Assembly: GCF_024700075.1 (NCBI RefSeq)
Contig: NZ_JAJONE010000001.1
Location: 620,001-684,000, forward strand
From: Hymenobacter sp. J193
GTDB lineage: Bacteria > Bacteroidota > Bacteroidia > Cytophagales > Hymenobacteraceae
DNA: 64,000 nt
Direction: 5' to 3'
The translations under genes were made by a program, and so were the position numbers. Below are positions 44,454-53,156 of this stretch, in pieces (positions within the stretch are counted from its first letter, which is position 1; each line of letters opens with the position of its first letter). The notes beneath the pieces are model-generated. The model was not told the DNA's origin. It saw only the letters and a list, made by a program, of their open reading frames with translations, and made no database searches.

Positions 44454-47057
44454 ATGAAAAAGAACATCAGTATCAACCTGCAGGGCCTGATCTTCCACAT
44501 TGAAGAAGATGGCTACGAAGTCCTCGGCCGCTACCTGGCCGAAGTACGGGCGCACTTTTCCGGCTACCCCGGCCACGAGGAGATTGTGGCCGACATTGAG
44601 GGCCGCATTGCCGAGCTGTTCGCTGCCCGCCTTTCCAGCACCAAACAGGTCATCACCCTGAGCGACGTGGAGGAAATGACCGCCAAGATGGGCCGTGTAA
44701 GCGAGTTTCAGTCGGCCGATGAGCTGGACGAGGACGAGCTGGAGCAGGCCGTGGCTACGGGCCGTATGCCCCAGGCCGAGCCGGCTGCCGCCGCTGGCAC
44801 CGCCGCCGCTGATACCGAGCCCCGCCGCCTGTACCGCGACATAGCCAACCGCAAGATTGCGGGTGTAGCCGCCGGTATTGCCCGCTACTTCAGCGTGAAT
44901 CCGCTGTGGGTGCGGTTGGGCTTCCTGGCGCTACTCTTCCTGCCGAACATCCTCTTCCACCGGTGGACGGACGACGACAACGGCAACCTCGACCTGCCGG
45001 GCATCAGCTTCCTGCTCTATATCATCCTCTGGATTGTGCTGCCCAAGAAGTACGACGCTACGCCCGCCGATGAAGACCCTACCTTCAAGAAGCTGTACCG
45101 CGACACCGACAACGGCAAAGTAGGTGGGGTTTCGGCTGGTCTGGCCGCCTACTTTAAGACGGATGTGGTGGTGTTCCGCCTGCTGTTTGTACTGGGTGTC
45201 TTTGCCGGTGGCTTCGCTATTCCGCTCTACATTGTGCTCTGGATTCTGCTGCCGGAGGCCAAAACGGCCTCCGACCGCCTCCGGATGCGCGGCGACGCGG
45301 TAACGCTGTCCGGCATCGACTCCTCCGTGCGCAACCAGGCCGTTGATGGCAGCTCGGGGCGCCCCGTAGGCACCTTCCTGGAAGAGTTTTTCCGCAACCT
45401 GAGCCCCCTGTTCAGTGTGCTGGGCACCCTGCTCCGCTTAGCCGCCGCCGCTTTCCTGATCATGATTGGCTTTTCGCTGCTCATCGGTACCATCATTATG
45501 CTGGGCGCCGGGCTGGGCATCTTCACCTCCGAGCAGTTCGAAATTGACGGGGTAGCGGCCTACTCGGTGCTGGGCGACTTCCCGGGGTGGTTCCTCGTCA
45601 GTGCTTTCCTCGCGACCTTTATTCCGGCCCTGGCCATGCTGCTGGCGGGGGTAGGCTTGCTCCTGCGCCGCTCTATCCTGAGCCGCACGGCTTCGCTCAC
45701 CCTGCTTGGCTTGTGGCTGCTGGGCATCGTAGGCTCGGTAATGGGCGGTGTTCATATCAGCCGCAACTTCCAGCGCGAAGGCGACCAGACCCAGGACGTA
45801 TCGTTTCCGCAGCTGAATGCCCGTACCGTGCGGCTGGAGCTGCGCGACCTGGAGGAAGGCAAATGGGCCGGCTCGGTACTGCAGGTGGCCGACAGCGGCC
45901 AGGTGCTGAGCGTGCTGCGCGAAGCCAGCGCCCGCGGCGTGACGGAAGAGGAAGCGGCCCGCACGGCCGGCTCCAGCGTCTCCTACCAGATGCGCAGCCT
46001 CAACGACTCCACCCTCGTGTTCGATAACCACTTCCGCATTGCCGCTGGCTCGCCTCTGCGCGACCAGGAGCTGCTGCTGACTATCCGCCTGCCCCGCGAC
46101 CGGCGCTACCGCATGTCGAGCGAATTTGCGTACTGGCTGGGCAGCGAGTTCTTCGTAGGTGACAACATTCCCGAAGACGTGGAAGACCGCACCTTCCGGC
46201 TGCGCGGCAACAAGCTGGAGTGCATCGGCTGCCCACCCAGCACCAGCACCAGCAACGAAGACAACGACAACAGTGATAATGACAATGACTTCGACATAGA
46301 CGTGGATGTTGACTCAGATGGCGAGTCTTTCAACATCGACCTCGGCAAGCCCGACTTCGATACGGAACTCAGCAGCTACGGCAGCGGCCGCCGCACCTTC
46401 ACCGTCGATGATTTCAACACCATCGAAGCCAGTGGCGCTTACCGCATTGTGGTGCGGCGCGGCGACACCTACCAGATTGAAGCTGCCGGCGAGGAGCGCG
46501 ACATCAGCCAGCTGCGCATTGAAACTGTGGGCGACGGCCTGCGCATCCGCTCCATCCGCGACGGGCTGTTCGGGTTTTCCGGCACCCGGGAGCCCATCCT
46601 CATCCGGGTGCAGATGCCGGAGCTGACCCACCTGGAGCTTAGCGGAGCCTGCCGCGCCGATGTATCGGGCTTCCAGGGCAAGGCGCTGCAGGTAGAGCAG
46701 AGCGGGGCCAGCACGGCTAAGCTGGACGTGAACGTGCCGCGCCTGGAGCTGGACCTGAGCGGAGCCTGCAACACCGCCGTGCGCGGCAAGGCCTCGGAGC
46801 TGGACATTGATGGCTCGGGCGTGTGCAAAATCGAAGCGCTGCGCCTGCAAACCAACCAGGCTTCCATCGACCTTTCCGGCGCCAGCCGGGCCCGCGTACG
46901 GGTTGCCGAGCGGCTTAAGGCCGAAGTAACGGGCTCCAGCCACGTAGACTACGCCGGCAACCCCGCCAACGTGCAGAAAGAGGAGTCGGGTGGGTCCCGG
47001 GTGCGCGCCATCACCTCCGCTGATGCAGATGAGGACACGGCTACTGACGAGGAATAA
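44454..47057 (+). CDS. PspC-domain membrane protein with C-terminal DUF2807 adhesin-like domain
   Basis: An 867-residue envelope-stress-type protein. After an N-terminal helical domain (1-95), two PspC domains follow (RRLYRDIANRKIAGVAAGIARYF and KKLYRDTDNGKVGGVSAGLAAYF, each with a membrane helix), then three or four membrane segments at about 310-430. A periplasmic or outer segment follows, with a very acidic Asp/Asn run (about 600-625: NEDNDNSDNDNDFDIDVDVD). The last about 200 residues are a DUF2807 beta-helix (FNTIEASGAYRIVVRRGDTY, then repeats of LDLSGACNTAV-type rungs). It is cotranscribed with padR. Confidence 0.92.
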   Translation: MKKNISINLQGLIFHIEEDGYEVLGRYLAEVRAHFSGYPGHEEIVADIEGRIAELFAARLSSTKQVITLSDVEEMTAKMGRVSEFQSADELDEDELEQAVATGRMPQAEPAAAAGTAAADTEPRRLYRDIANRKIAGVAAGIARYFSVNPLWVRLGFLALLFLPNILFHRWTDDDNGNLDLPGISFLLYIILWIVLPKKYDATPADEDPTFKKLYRDTDNGKVGGVSAGLAAYFKTDVVVFRLLFVLGVFAGGFAIPLYIVLWILLPEAKTASDRLRMRGDAVTLSGIDSSVRNQAVDGSSGRPVGTFLEEFFRNLSPLFSVLGTLLRLAAAAFLIMIGFSLLIGTIIMLGAGLGIFTSEQFEIDGVAAYSVLGDFPGWFLVSAFLATFIPALAMLLAGVGLLLRRSILSRTASLTLLGLWLLGIVGSVMGGVHISRNFQREGDQTQDVSFPQLNARTVRLELRDLEEGKWAGSVLQVADSGQVLSVLREASARGVTEEEAARTAGSSVSYQMRSLNDSTLVFDNHFRIAAGSPLRDQELLLTIRLPRDRRYRMSSEFAYWLGSEFFVGDNIPEDVEDRTFRLRGNKLECIGCPPSTSTSNEDNDNSDNDNDFDIDVDVDSDGESFNIDLGKPDFDTELSSYGSGRRTFTVDDFNTIEASGAYRIVVRRGDTYQIEAAGEERDISQLRIETVGDGLRIRSIRDGLFGFSGTREPILIRVQMPELTHLELSGACRADVSGFQGKALQVEQSGASTAKLDVNVPRLELDLSGACNTAVRGKASELDIDGSGVCKIEALRLQTNQASIDLSGASRARVRVAERLKAEVTGSSHVDYAGNPANVQKEESGGSRVRAITSADADEDTATDEE

Positions 47058-47155
47058 GGTAGCGAAACCTTAACACGCCGGCTACCAAACAAGCAGCCAG
47101 CAACCGGCACCTTTGCAGTCGTTTTGAACAGCGGCTGGTTGAGTCGAAAAAATAA

Positions 47156-47193
47156 GAGGCGGGTCAGGCAACTAAGCGTACCCGACCCGCCTC
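47156..47193. terminator. Hairpin between convergent pspC and tRNA nucleotidyltransferase genes
   Basis: gaggcgggtc / gacccgcctc arms with an imperfect middle lie between the two converging genes. It is a likely bidirectional terminator, although a T-run is weak on both sides. Confidence 0.65.
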
Positions 47194-47227
47194 TATACAA
47201 GCGGTGAATATGAAGTAAGAGTGGGTC

Positions 47228-48658
47228 CTATTTGGTGAGTGAATGATGACCCTGAGGAAGTCCTTTGGCCTGACCCTGCTGCAACAGGAAGGCAAAGGCT
47301 TCCTCAAACTCGTTTCGGATCTTGCCATCCAGAATAGCTTCCAGCACGGCTTCCTTCAGCTCGCCCACTTCGCGGGAAGGCTTCAGCCCAAACGTCTGCA
47401 TAATAACCTCGCCGGTGATGACGGGCTTGAAGTTGCGCAGATGGTCTTTTTCCTCTACTTCCTTTAGCTTCTCCTCCACCCGCTCGAAGTTGCGCAGGTA
47501 GCGCGCCACGCGCTGGTGGTCTTTGCTGGTGATATCGGCCTTGCAGAGCAGCATCAGCCGGTCTATTTCGTCGCCAGCCTCAAACAGCAGGCGGCGCACG
47601 GCTGAGTCCGTCACGGTTTCCTTCACCAACGCAATGGGGCGCAGGTGCAGCCGCACCAGCTTCTGGACCTGGCGCATTTCCTCGCCCAGGGGCAGCTTCA
47701 GCTCGGTGAAGATGGCGGGCGTCCAGCGGGCGCCTTTGTCTTCGTGCCCGTGGAAAGTCCAACCCACTTTGGGGTCGAAGCGCTTGGTGGCGGGCTTGGC
47801 AATGTCGTGCAGAATGGCGGCCCAGCGCAGCCATAGGTCGCCGCCGGCCTCGGCCACGTTGTCGAGCACCTGCAGCGTGTGGTAGAAGTTGTCCTTATGC
47901 GCGTGTTGCCCACGCTTTTCCACGCCCTGCAGCTGGGCCATGCGCGGGAAAATCAGCTGCAGCAGCCCTGAGCTGAACAGCAGCCTGAAGCCGTAGCTGG
48001 GCTTGGGCGCCAGAATCAGCTTGTTCAGCTCGTCGGTTATCCGCTCCTGCGACACAATTTTGATACGCTCCTTGTTGCGGGCAATGGCATCGAAGGTGTC
48101 GGGCTCGATGTCGAAGTTGAGTTGAGCCGCAAAGCGCACGGCCCGCATCATGCGCAGCGGGTCATCGGAAAAGGTAATGTCGGGGTCGAGGGGTGTGCGG
48201 ATGATCTTGCGGCCCAGGTCGCCCATGCCGTCGTAGCGGTCTACGAGAGTGCCAAAATCCTCAGGGTTGAGGCTCAGGCCCAGGGCATTGATGGTGAAGT
48301 CGCGGCGGGCCAGGTCTTCTTCCAGGGTGCCGGCTTCCACCTCAGGCTTGCGGCTCTCGGCCCGGTAGCTTTCCTTGCGAGCCCCCACAAACTCGATTTC
48401 CACCTCCGGCGTGGGCAGCATGGCCGTGCCGAAGTTCTTGAACACTGTGACGCGCGGCCGGGAAGGCAGCCGCTGCCCTACGGCCTGGGCCAGCCGGATA
48501 CCGTCGCCTACGCACACCACGTCTACATCCTTGCTGGGCCGCTCCAGCGCCAGGTCGCGCACAAAGCCCCCGATTACGTAGGCCGGGTAGCCCAGTTCAC
48601 CGGCCGCATCGGCAATGGTGCGGAACAAGGGTAAATCGGGAAGCTGGGGAGTTTTCAT
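47228..48658 (-). CDS. cca: tRNA nucleotidyltransferase / poly(A) polymerase family with HD domain
   Basis: Adds or repairs the CCA end of tRNA. The 476 residues from ATG 48658 show the class II head GGFVRDLALERPSKDVDVV with both catalytic aspartates, RRDFTINAL, the RNA-binding middle (DPLRMMRAVRFAAQLNFDIE) and an HD phosphohydrolase domain (RWAAILHDIAKP...GHEDKGA). Since tRNA-Lys above lacks an encoded CCA, the organism needs such an enzyme. Poly(A) polymerase is the alternative within the same family. A -7 element TACCTTTG (48686-48693, minus strand) precedes it. Confidence 0.9.
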   Translation of the reverse strand: MKTPQLPDLPLFRTIADAAGELGYPAYVIGGFVRDLALERPSKDVDVVCVGDGIRLAQAVGQRLPSRPRVTVFKNFGTAMLPTPEVEIEFVGARKESYRAESRKPEVEAGTLEEDLARRDFTINALGLSLNPEDFGTLVDRYDGMGDLGRKIIRTPLDPDITFSDDPLRMMRAVRFAAQLNFDIEPDTFDAIARNKERIKIVSQERITDELNKLILAPKPSYGFRLLFSSGLLQLIFPRMAQLQGVEKRGQHAHKDNFYHTLQVLDNVAEAGGDLWLRWAAILHDIAKPATKRFDPKVGWTFHGHEDKGARWTPAIFTELKLPLGEEMRQVQKLVRLHLRPIALVKETVTDSAVRRLLFEAGDEIDRLMLLCKADITSKDHQRVARYLRNFERVEEKLKEVEEKDHLRNFKPVITGEVIMQTFGLKPSREVGELKEAVLEAILDGKIRNEFEEAFAFLLQQGQAKGLPQGHHSLTK

Positions 48659-48685
48659 GCGCGGTACCATAAGCCAGACAAGCAG

Positions 48686-48693
48686 CAAAGGTA
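48686..48693 (-). promoter_or_regulatory. -7 promoter element of the cca-type gene
   Basis: TACCTTTG on the minus strand, 27 bp before the ATG at 48658, matches the Bacteroidota -7 consensus. Confidence 0.6.
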
Positions 48694-48759
48694 ACCGCCC
48701 CGCTTCGTACTTCCACTGCCCCCGTCAGCAGGCAGCTTCCCTCCGACTTTACTTCCTCC

Positions 48760-49338
48760 TTACTCGCGCAAGGTTTCCAGCGTGCCGTCGGGCAGCACGC
48801 GCACCACCCGCGAGGGCGTGGCCGGCGTTTCATCGTCCTGGCGCCAGCTCACCACGTAATCTACGGCCCGCACCAGCGCGGGACTGATAGCCGAAAAAGT
48901 GGCCGCAGTTGGCTCCCCGCTGCGGTTGGCCGAGGTAGACACCAGGGCGTGGCCCAGGCGCTGCACCACCTTGTGGGTGAATTCGTCGCGGGGAATGCGC
49001 AGGCCAATGGTACCGTCGGGCGCCACCAGGTTGGCAGCTACACTCGGGGCAGCGGGCACCACGTAGGTGGTAGGGCGCGTTTCGGCCGCCAGCAGCTCCG
49101 GCAGGTTGGGCGGCACCACGGCGGCGTAGCGGGCAAACATCTGCTCATCAGCAACCAGCAGGATGCAGGCTTTTTCGGCGGGGCGGTTTTTGAGGGCGTA
49201 AAGGCGCTCCACCACCCGGGGCAGCTCGGCGTCGCAGCCCAGGCCCCACACGGTATCAGTGGGGTACAGGATAACCTGCTGAAACAGCAGCGCATCGACG
49301 GCGGAGTCTACTTCCTGGCGAAAAAAATTACTGGCCAT
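48760..49338 (-). CDS. tsaC: L-threonylcarbamoyladenylate synthase (TsaC/Sua5 family)
   Basis: Makes threonylcarbamoyl-AMP for the t6A37 modification of ANN-decoding tRNAs. The 192-residue YrdC-fold protein has the substrate loop ILYPTDTVWGLGCDA, the basic motif ALKNRPAEKACILLV, VAPDGTIGLRIPRDEF and STSANRSGEPT. It is the short, Sua5-tail-less form. It stands between the mce and cca-type genes on the same strand. Confidence 0.92.
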   Translation of the reverse strand: MASNFFRQEVDSAVDALLFQQVILYPTDTVWGLGCDAELPRVVERLYALKNRPAEKACILLVADEQMFARYAAVVPPNLPELLAAETRPTTYVVPAAPSVAANLVAPDGTIGLRIPRDEFTHKVVQRLGHALVSTSANRSGEPTAATFSAISPALVRAVDYVVSWRQDDETPATPSRVVRVLPDGTLETLRE

Positions 49339-49485
49339 AGCGAATTCAGAAATGAAAAAAGACGGGCGAATGGTTCTGCCGCCTAATAGGGGTTCAGTGC
49401 CCTCAGCGGAAACTTCGGCGGCCTCTGCGGGCTAAAGACGTACGCCTCATTACGCTAAAAGTAGGCAGGAAAACGCCTCCGGCAG

Positions 49486-49893
49486 TTATTCCCGGATGCT
49501 CTGGCACAGCTCTACCAGTACCCCGGCTGCCGTTTTAGGATGCACAAAGCAGAACAGCTTGTTGTCGGCTCCTCGCTTGGGCTCCTCATTGAGTAAGGTG
49601 AAGCCCTCGGCCCGCAGCCGCGCCATTTCCGCCCGGATGTCCTCTACCTCAAAGGCTACGTGATGAATGCCCTCGGGCTTTTTCTCCAGAAAGCGCGTGA
49701 TAGGACTGTCGGGGGAGGTGCCGGCCAGCAGCTCAACCTTGGAGCCGCCTACCTGAAAAAACACCGTATCCACGGCCTCGCTGGTTACGTGCTCCTTCTT
49801 ATAGGGGGCCACGCCGAGCAGGCGCGTGTAGAGGTCGGTGGCGGCGGCCAGGTCGCGAACGGCCAGGCCCAGGTGCTCCAGATTGATGAACAT
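49486..49893 (-). CDS. mce: Methylmalonyl-CoA epimerase
   Basis: Interconverts (S)- and (R)-methylmalonyl-CoA in the propionate/succinate pathway. The 135-residue glyoxalase-fold protein has the metal ligands in EHLGLAV (His), KVELL (Glu region), IHHVAFEV (His) and GVLVELCQ (Glu), matching the family. Length is standard. A TActTTG-like -7 element is near 49919-49925 on the minus strand. The mutase genes are not in this window. Confidence 0.93.
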   Translation of the reverse strand: MFINLEHLGLAVRDLAAATDLYTRLLGVAPYKKEHVTSEAVDTVFFQVGGSKVELLAGTSPDSPITRFLEKKPEGIHHVAFEVEDIRAEMARLRAEGFTLLNEEPKRGADNKLFCFVHPKTAAGVLVELCQSIRE

Positions 49894-49997
49894 AGGGGTG
49901 GGAGGGAAAAGAGGCAGAACAAAGTAGCCTACCTTGTTTGGATTGTGTCTATTTTTGTGGCGTAAAAGTAAACCTCCCCGCCGGGTTACGTGTTCTA

Positions 49998-50028
49998 GGA
50001 GAGAATAATTCTCCGCTGGCTACCTTTG
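49998..50028 (+). promoter_or_regulatory. Promoter and dyad upstream of iscS
   Basis: A -7 element TACCTTTG (50021-50028) lies 33 bp before the iscS ATG. Just upstream, ggaga...tctcc (49998-50014) forms a 17-bp dyad. It could bind an Fe-S-sensing Rrf2 regulator, but no such gene is in the window and the match is not specific. Confidence 0.55.
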
Positions 50029-50061
50029 CCGCTGACTTTCATCCGACGCCCATCAAGCACT

Positions 50062-51276
50062 ATGCTGAAGCTGCCAATTTACCTCGATAACAACGCCACC
50101 ACGCCCCTGGACCCGCGGGTGCTGGAAGCCATGCTGCCCTACTTCACGGAGCACTTCGGCAACGCGGCCTCCCGCAACCACCCCTTCGGCTGGCAGGCCG
50201 AGGAAGCTGTGGACTACGCCCGTGAGCAGATTGCGGCCCTCATCAGCTGCGACCCCAAGGAAATCATCTTCACCTCGGGCGCTACGGAGTCGGATAACCT
50301 GGCCATCAAGGGCGTGTATGAGATGTACGCGCAGAAAGGCAACCATATCATCACGGCTACTACGGAGCATAAAGCAGTGCTGGATACTTGTAAGCATCTA
50401 GAGAAGCAGGGTGCCCGCGTAACCTATCTGCCCGTGAATGCCGACGGCCTCATCAGCCTGGAAGAGCTGGAAGCGGCCATGACGCCCCAGACCATTCTGG
50501 TGACCATCATGTATGGCAACAACGAAACCGGCACCATTCAGCCCATCCGTGAAATTGCCGCCATTGCCCACAAGCACGGCGCCCTGTTCATGACCGACGG
50601 CACCCAGGCTGTAGGCAAGATTCCGGTGGACGTGCTGGCTGATGGCATCGACCTGATGGCCTTCACCGGCCACAAGTTTTACGGCCCCAAAGGCATTGGT
50701 GCCCTGTACGTGCGCCGCAAGAACCCCCGCGTGAAAGTTACTGCCCAGATGGATGGTGGCGGACACGAGCGGGGCATGCGCTCCGGTACGCTCAACGTAC
50801 CCGGCATTGTGGGCCTGGGCAAAGCCTGCGAGCTGGCCCGCCTGGAAATGGCCGCCGATACTGCCCGCCTCAGCGCCATGCGCGACCGGCTGGAAAAAGA
50901 GCTCCTGACCCTGGAAGAAAGCTACGTGAACGGCTCGGTAACGCACCGCCTGCCCCACGTAACCAATATCTCCTTTAAGTACGTGGAAGGCGAAGGCCTG
51001 ATGATGGGCGTGAAAGACCTGGCGGTATCGTCGGGCTCGGCCTGCACCTCGGCCTCGCTGGAGCCCTCGTACGTGCTCAAGGCCCTGGGTTTGAGCGACG
51101 ACCTGGCGCACTCTTCCCTGCGCTTTGGCCTGTCCCGCTTCACCACCGATGAGCAGATCGACTATGCAATCGGCCACGTGAAAGAAGCCGTGACCAAGCT
51201 CCGCGAAATGTCCCCGCTTTGGGAGATGTTCAAGGAAGGCATCGACCTCAACTCCATTGAGTGGGCTGAACATTGA
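50062..51276 (+). CDS. iscS: Cysteine desulfurase
   Basis: PLP enzyme that takes sulfur from cysteine for Fe-S clusters. The 404-residue protein from ATG 50062 has [17 protein letters not shown], the PLP lysine in [13 protein letters not shown], and the mobile-loop cysteine in [17 protein letters not shown]. It heads the isc cluster, with iscU and iscA downstream. Its closeness to class I (NifS/IscS) desulfurases is clear from the loop. Confidence 0.95.
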   Translation: MLKLPIYLDNNATTPLDPRVLEAMLPYFTEHFGNAASRNHPFGWQAEEAVDYAREQIAALISCDPKEIIFTSGATESDNLAIKGVYEMYAQKGNHIITATTEHKAVLDTCKHLEKQGARVTYLPVNADGLISLEELEAAMTPQTILVTIMYGNNETGTIQPIREIAAIAHKHGALFMTDGTQAVGKIPVDVLADGIDLMAFTGHKFYGPKGIGALYVRRKNPRVKVTAQMDGGGHERGMRSGTLNVPGIVGLGKACELARLEMAADTARLSAMRDRLEKELLTLEESYVNGSVTHRLPHVTNISFKYVEGEGLMMGVKDLAVSSGSACTSASLEPSYVLKALGLSDDLAHSSLRFGLSRFTTDEQIDYAIGHVKEAVTKLREMSPLWEMFKEGIDLNSIEWAEH

Positions 51277-51282
51277 TTTCAA

Positions 51283-51380
51283 TTAGTAATTAATAATTAG
51301 GAATGAGTAATTCCCGGCCATCTGGCATCGGCTCCGCCCTTCCAAATTTTTAATTACTAATTATTAATTACTAATTCTTT
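51283..51380. repeat. Self-complementary AT spacer between iscS and iscU
   Basis: The left half (aattagtaattaataattag) and right half (ttaattactaattattaattac) are inverted versions of each other around a GC-rich loop, forming a long AT stem inside the operon. Confidence 0.75.
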
Positions 51381-51393
51381 TCAAAGAAAAGCC

Positions 51394-51810
51394 ATGGCTT
51401 ACTCCGATAAGGTAATCGACCACTACAGCAACCCCCGCAACGTGGGCACGCTGGACAAAAGCAAAAAGAACGTAGGCACCGGCTTGGTGGGCGCTCCTGA
51501 GTGCGGCGACGTAATGCGCCTGCAGATTGAGGTAGACGAAACCACCAACACCATCACCGACGCCAAATTTAAAACCTTCGGCTGCGGCTCGGCCATTGCC
51601 TCGTCGTCGCTGGCGACGGAGTGGCTGAAAGGCAAGACCGTGGACGAGGCCTTGGCCATCGACAACATGGAGATTGTGGAAGAGCTGGCGCTGCCGCCCG
51701 TAAAAATCCACTGCTCGGTGCTGGCCGAAGACGCCATCAAGTCGGCCATCAACGACTACCGCGTGAAAAACGGTCTTCCCGAGCTGGAAATGGCCAAGTC
51801 GCACCACTAG
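51394..51810 (+). CDS. iscU: Iron-sulfur cluster assembly scaffold
   Basis: Scaffold on which clusters are built from IscS sulfur. The 138-residue protein has the three cluster cysteines in APECGDVMRL, FKTFGCGSAIASSS and VKIHCSVLAEDA, plus the chaperone-binding LPPVK motif (ALPPVKIHC). Start YSDKVIDHYSNPRNVG is canonical. Confidence 0.97.
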   Translation: MAYSDKVIDHYSNPRNVGTLDKSKKNVGTGLVGAPECGDVMRLQIEVDETTNTITDAKFKTFGCGSAIASSSLATEWLKGKTVDEALAIDNMEIVEELALPPVKIHCSVLAEDAIKSAINDYRVKNGLPELEMAKSHH

Positions 51811-51897
51811 TAGAACTGAGACACTAGAAGTGAGAAGTTAGACTCCACGTAGCGGGGTTGACTTCTCACTTCTTAGTTCTAACCTCTCACTTCTATA
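51811..51897. repeat. Self-complementary spacer between iscU and the 51901 gene
   Basis: Words such as agaagtgagaagttag on the left are mirrored by cttctcacttcttag and ctcacttct on the right, forming a hairpin around a GC-rich loop. It is the same design as the spacer before iscU with a different word. Confidence 0.7.
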
Positions 51898-51900
51898 TAC

Positions 51901-52311
51901 ATGGACGTTTCTCAGGATGTACGCGTGGAAAACGCGCGGATTCAGCGGCAGATTGAGGAGTACCTGGGGCTGGGTGCCGGCGAGCTGCTGTTTGAGTTCC
52001 GGCAGCTGGAGCCCGGGCAGGTGCGGCTGGACCTGATTACCGTCAACCCGCGTCACCACCAGAGCTTCCTGTTTCGCTACGAGGTGGGCTACGACCGGGT
52101 TGATGCCCTGCGCAAGATGCTGGCCTACGTGCAGAGCGCCCGCGACAACGAAAGCTCCTACACCATCCAGTGGCGGGCCCGCGGCGACAAGGAGCTGCAC
52201 ACCTCCTACTTCCGCGCCCATAACCCTTACGAAGCCCTCGACAAGCTTTACTATGGCCGCGACCAGACCACGCTCACCGTATTCAGCGTAGTCCTGAATC
52301 CTTCTTCGTAG
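51901..52311 (+). CDS. Hypothetical protein inside the isc cluster
   Basis: A 136-residue soluble protein between iscU and iscA. Its N-terminal helix (VRVENARIQRQIEEYLGL) is followed by a mainly beta part (ELLFEFRQLEPGQVRLDLITV) and a pair of helices with YFRAHNPYEALDKLYYG. No cysteines that could bind a cluster are present, and it is not HscB, Fdx or IscX. Position suggests a role linked to Fe-S assembly, but the hairpin spacers on both sides could also have brought in an unrelated gene. Confidence 0.8.
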   Translation: MDVSQDVRVENARIQRQIEEYLGLGAGELLFEFRQLEPGQVRLDLITVNPRHHQSFLFRYEVGYDRVDALRKMLAYVQSARDNESSYTIQWRARGDKELHTSYFRAHNPYEALDKLYYGRDQTTLTVFSVVLNPSS

Positions 52312-52391
52312 TTGATTGTTACCAGATCGGACGCGCCACTCCCCTGCTGACGTGCCCGCCTGAAAACCGGCAACCACAACTGACAACCGAC

Positions 52392-52718
52392 ATGATTACC
52401 GTTTCTGATAAAGCCAAAGAAAAAGTAGCTCACCTGATGGCCGACGCCCAGCTCGACGATACGTATCGTCTGCGCGCCTCGGTAGCCGGTGGGGGCTGCT
52501 CGGGCCTGAGCTACAAGCTCGACTTCGACAATGAAGTGAAGCCCATGGACCAGGAGTTTGAAGACAAGGGGGTGCGCGTGGTAGTGGACATGAAAAGCTT
52601 CCTTTACCTGGCCGGCACCGAGCTCAACTTCTCCGACGGCCTCAACGGCAAAGGCTTCTACTTCGACAACCCCAACGCTTCCCGTACCTGCGGCTGCGGC
52701 GAGAGTTTCTCGGTATAA
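52392..52718 (+). CDS. iscA: A-type iron-sulfur carrier
   Basis: HesB/IscA-family carrier of 108 residues that passes iron or clusters to target proteins. The three conserved cysteines are in VAGGGCSGLSYKL and RTCGCGESF. It ends the isc cluster, 80 bp after the unknown gene. No hscA, hscB or fdx gene follows, so the cluster is a reduced one. Confidence 0.94.
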   Translation: MITVSDKAKEKVAHLMADAQLDDTYRLRASVAGGGCSGLSYKLDFDNEVKPMDQEFEDKGVRVVVDMKSFLYLAGTELNFSDGLNGKGFYFDNPNASRTCGCGESFSV

Positions 52719-52745
52719 GCCCTGAGCAATTGCGTTGAATACCGT

Positions 52746-52779
52746 ACAGGCCACTCCTTCGGGGTTGGCCTGTTTTTTT
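52746..52779 (+). terminator. Terminator of the isc cluster
   Basis: acaggcca...tggcctgt hairpin followed by a run of T residues, 28 bp after the iscA stop. Confidence 0.85.
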
Positions 52780-52933
52780 ATACCTAAGCGTTGTAGGATA
52801 GGCCTGCCCCACTTGGACGTCTACATAAGTTTGCCGATTTCGTTCAAGCCGGGTGGGTTCTGAGAAACACTTGTGCAACGTTTCCTAGGCTACCTGGACA
52901 GGAACTGCAAAAGAGACCTAAACCCTGTAGAAC

Positions 52934-53024
52934 GTCATGCTGAGCTTGCCGAAGCATCTCTACCGCTTCGTTAGATTACCACTGCAACGGTGCGGTAGAG
53001 ATGCTTCGGCAAGCTCAGCATGAC
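52934..53024. repeat. Perfect 33-bp inverted repeat
   Basis: Arms 52934-52966 and 52992-53024 are exact inverted copies (gtcatgctgagcttgccgaa...) with a 25-base loop. A 23-bp piece is shared with the hsdS-hsdR gap. The 438-bp gap 52719-53156 holds this repeat between two terminators and no gene. Confidence 0.9.
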
Positions 53025-53097
53025 AACCGTTTTTTCATTACCGGCCCGGCCACACAGCCTATGACCTCCAGCGCTGCACCGGCGCTTAAGTGCACAA

Positions 53098-53133
53098 AAA
53101 AGGCCTCTCGCACGGTGCGGGAGGCCTTTTACT
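53098..53133 (-). terminator. Terminator of the large T9SS protein at 53157
   Basis: aaaaggcctctcgcac / gtgcgggaggcctttt hairpin with one mismatch lies directly past the stop of the minus-strand gene. Confidence 0.8.
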
Positions 53134-53156
53134 TTTCGGCTAGCTGCTGTATGCGG

